Shown one piece after another: positions 6,560 to 6,608 of a DNA stretch of 6,608 nt. Made by a program: the position numbers and the translations under genes. Numbering within the stretch: the stretch's first letter is position 1; each line of letters starts with the position of its first letter. Under the pieces are notes generated by a model. It saw only the letters and a program-made list of their open reading frames with translations, did no database searches and was not told the origin of the DNA. The DNA is from Clostridia bacterium (lineage in GTDB: Bacteria; Bacillota; Clostridia; TANB77; CAG-508): assembly GCA_900754085.1 (NCBI GenBank), contig CAAEBO010000008.1:1-6608 (forward strand). Direction: 5' to 3'.

Positions 6560-6608
6560 CCTTTGCCGGGATTAGGGGACGGAGGTTAAAATCTCGGTGA
6601 ACTTTAAA
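6560..6608. other. Intergenic tail with imperfect hairpin; possible start of a repeat element
   Basis: The 49 bases after the stop contain 23 G or C, about twice the share in the gene. A hairpin can be drawn with GAGGT (6582-6586) pairing with ATCTC (6591-6595) around a TAAA loop, extended by A6579-T6598 and C6580-G6597 past a G-G mismatch. No run of T follows, so it is not a standard intrinsic terminator. The octamer GGGATTAG occurs at 6552-6559, spanning the stop, and again at 6568-6575. The G-rich head GGGGACGG resembles, from memory, the ends of palindromic intergenic repeats in Bacillota, but the window ends too soon to tell. Confidence 0.3.

Noticed and set aside
6579..6598. Hairpin as an intrinsic terminator of the gene
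   Set aside because: The stem is short, with a mismatch and a wobble pair, and no T tract follows before the window ends.

Overview
The window is almost entirely one gene. A single plus-strand reading frame is open from the left edge to a TAG at 6557-6559, giving 2185 visible residues. The true start lies upstream, outside the window. Residue 1 below means the codon at bases 2-4. The DNA is very AT-rich (a hand count of bases 4201-4260 gives 13 G+C in 60) and the codons are dominated by ATA, AAA, GAA, TTA and AGA. This fits a low-GC Bacillota, such as a clostridium or a related gut lineage. Species cannot be named from this sequence, and the standard bacterial code suffices.

The product reads as a giant, multidomain, probably secreted and membrane-anchored surface protein. 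In order it has: the tail of a fibronectin-III-like domain (residues 1-53); a second beta-sandwich-like domain (54-155); a jelly-roll, carbohydrate-binding-like domain (about 156-321); another FN3-like domain (322-410); and three tandem copies of a large module (411-738, 842-1200, 1299-1853). Short beta-sandwich linkers (741-841 and 1201-1298) precede copies 2 and 3. Each module starts with a Y-x-L-x-x-DL-[DE]-[FL] strand and a G-K-[IL]-[DE] motif, then GLUG-type coils about 29 residues long, and closes with an [YL]-P-x-[LV] segment. This is the architecture of the non-catalytic N-terminal region of M26 (IgA1 protease/ZmpB-type) surface proteins. After it come an unrecognised beta-rich domain (1854-2020), a charged helical and Asn-rich stalk (2021-2160), one transmembrane helix (2163-2181) and a KKRD tail.

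Two absences stand out. The visible protein has no HExxH zinc-protease motif, although M26 enzymes carry it C-terminal to the GLUG region. It also has no LPXTG-type sortase signal before the C-terminal helix. The best reading is a protease-less, M26-N-like adhesin or ligand-binding protein held by its own membrane helix. Its ligand is unknown.

The last 49 bases after the stop are compositionally different (23 of 49 are G or C). They hold an imperfect hairpin and half of an 8-base direct repeat that spans the stop codon. They could be the beginning of an intergenic repeat element cut by the window edge. No other gene, RNA gene, promoter or CRISPR array is supported on either strand. I see no evidence of a new multi-gene system; the interest lies in the architecture of this one protein.
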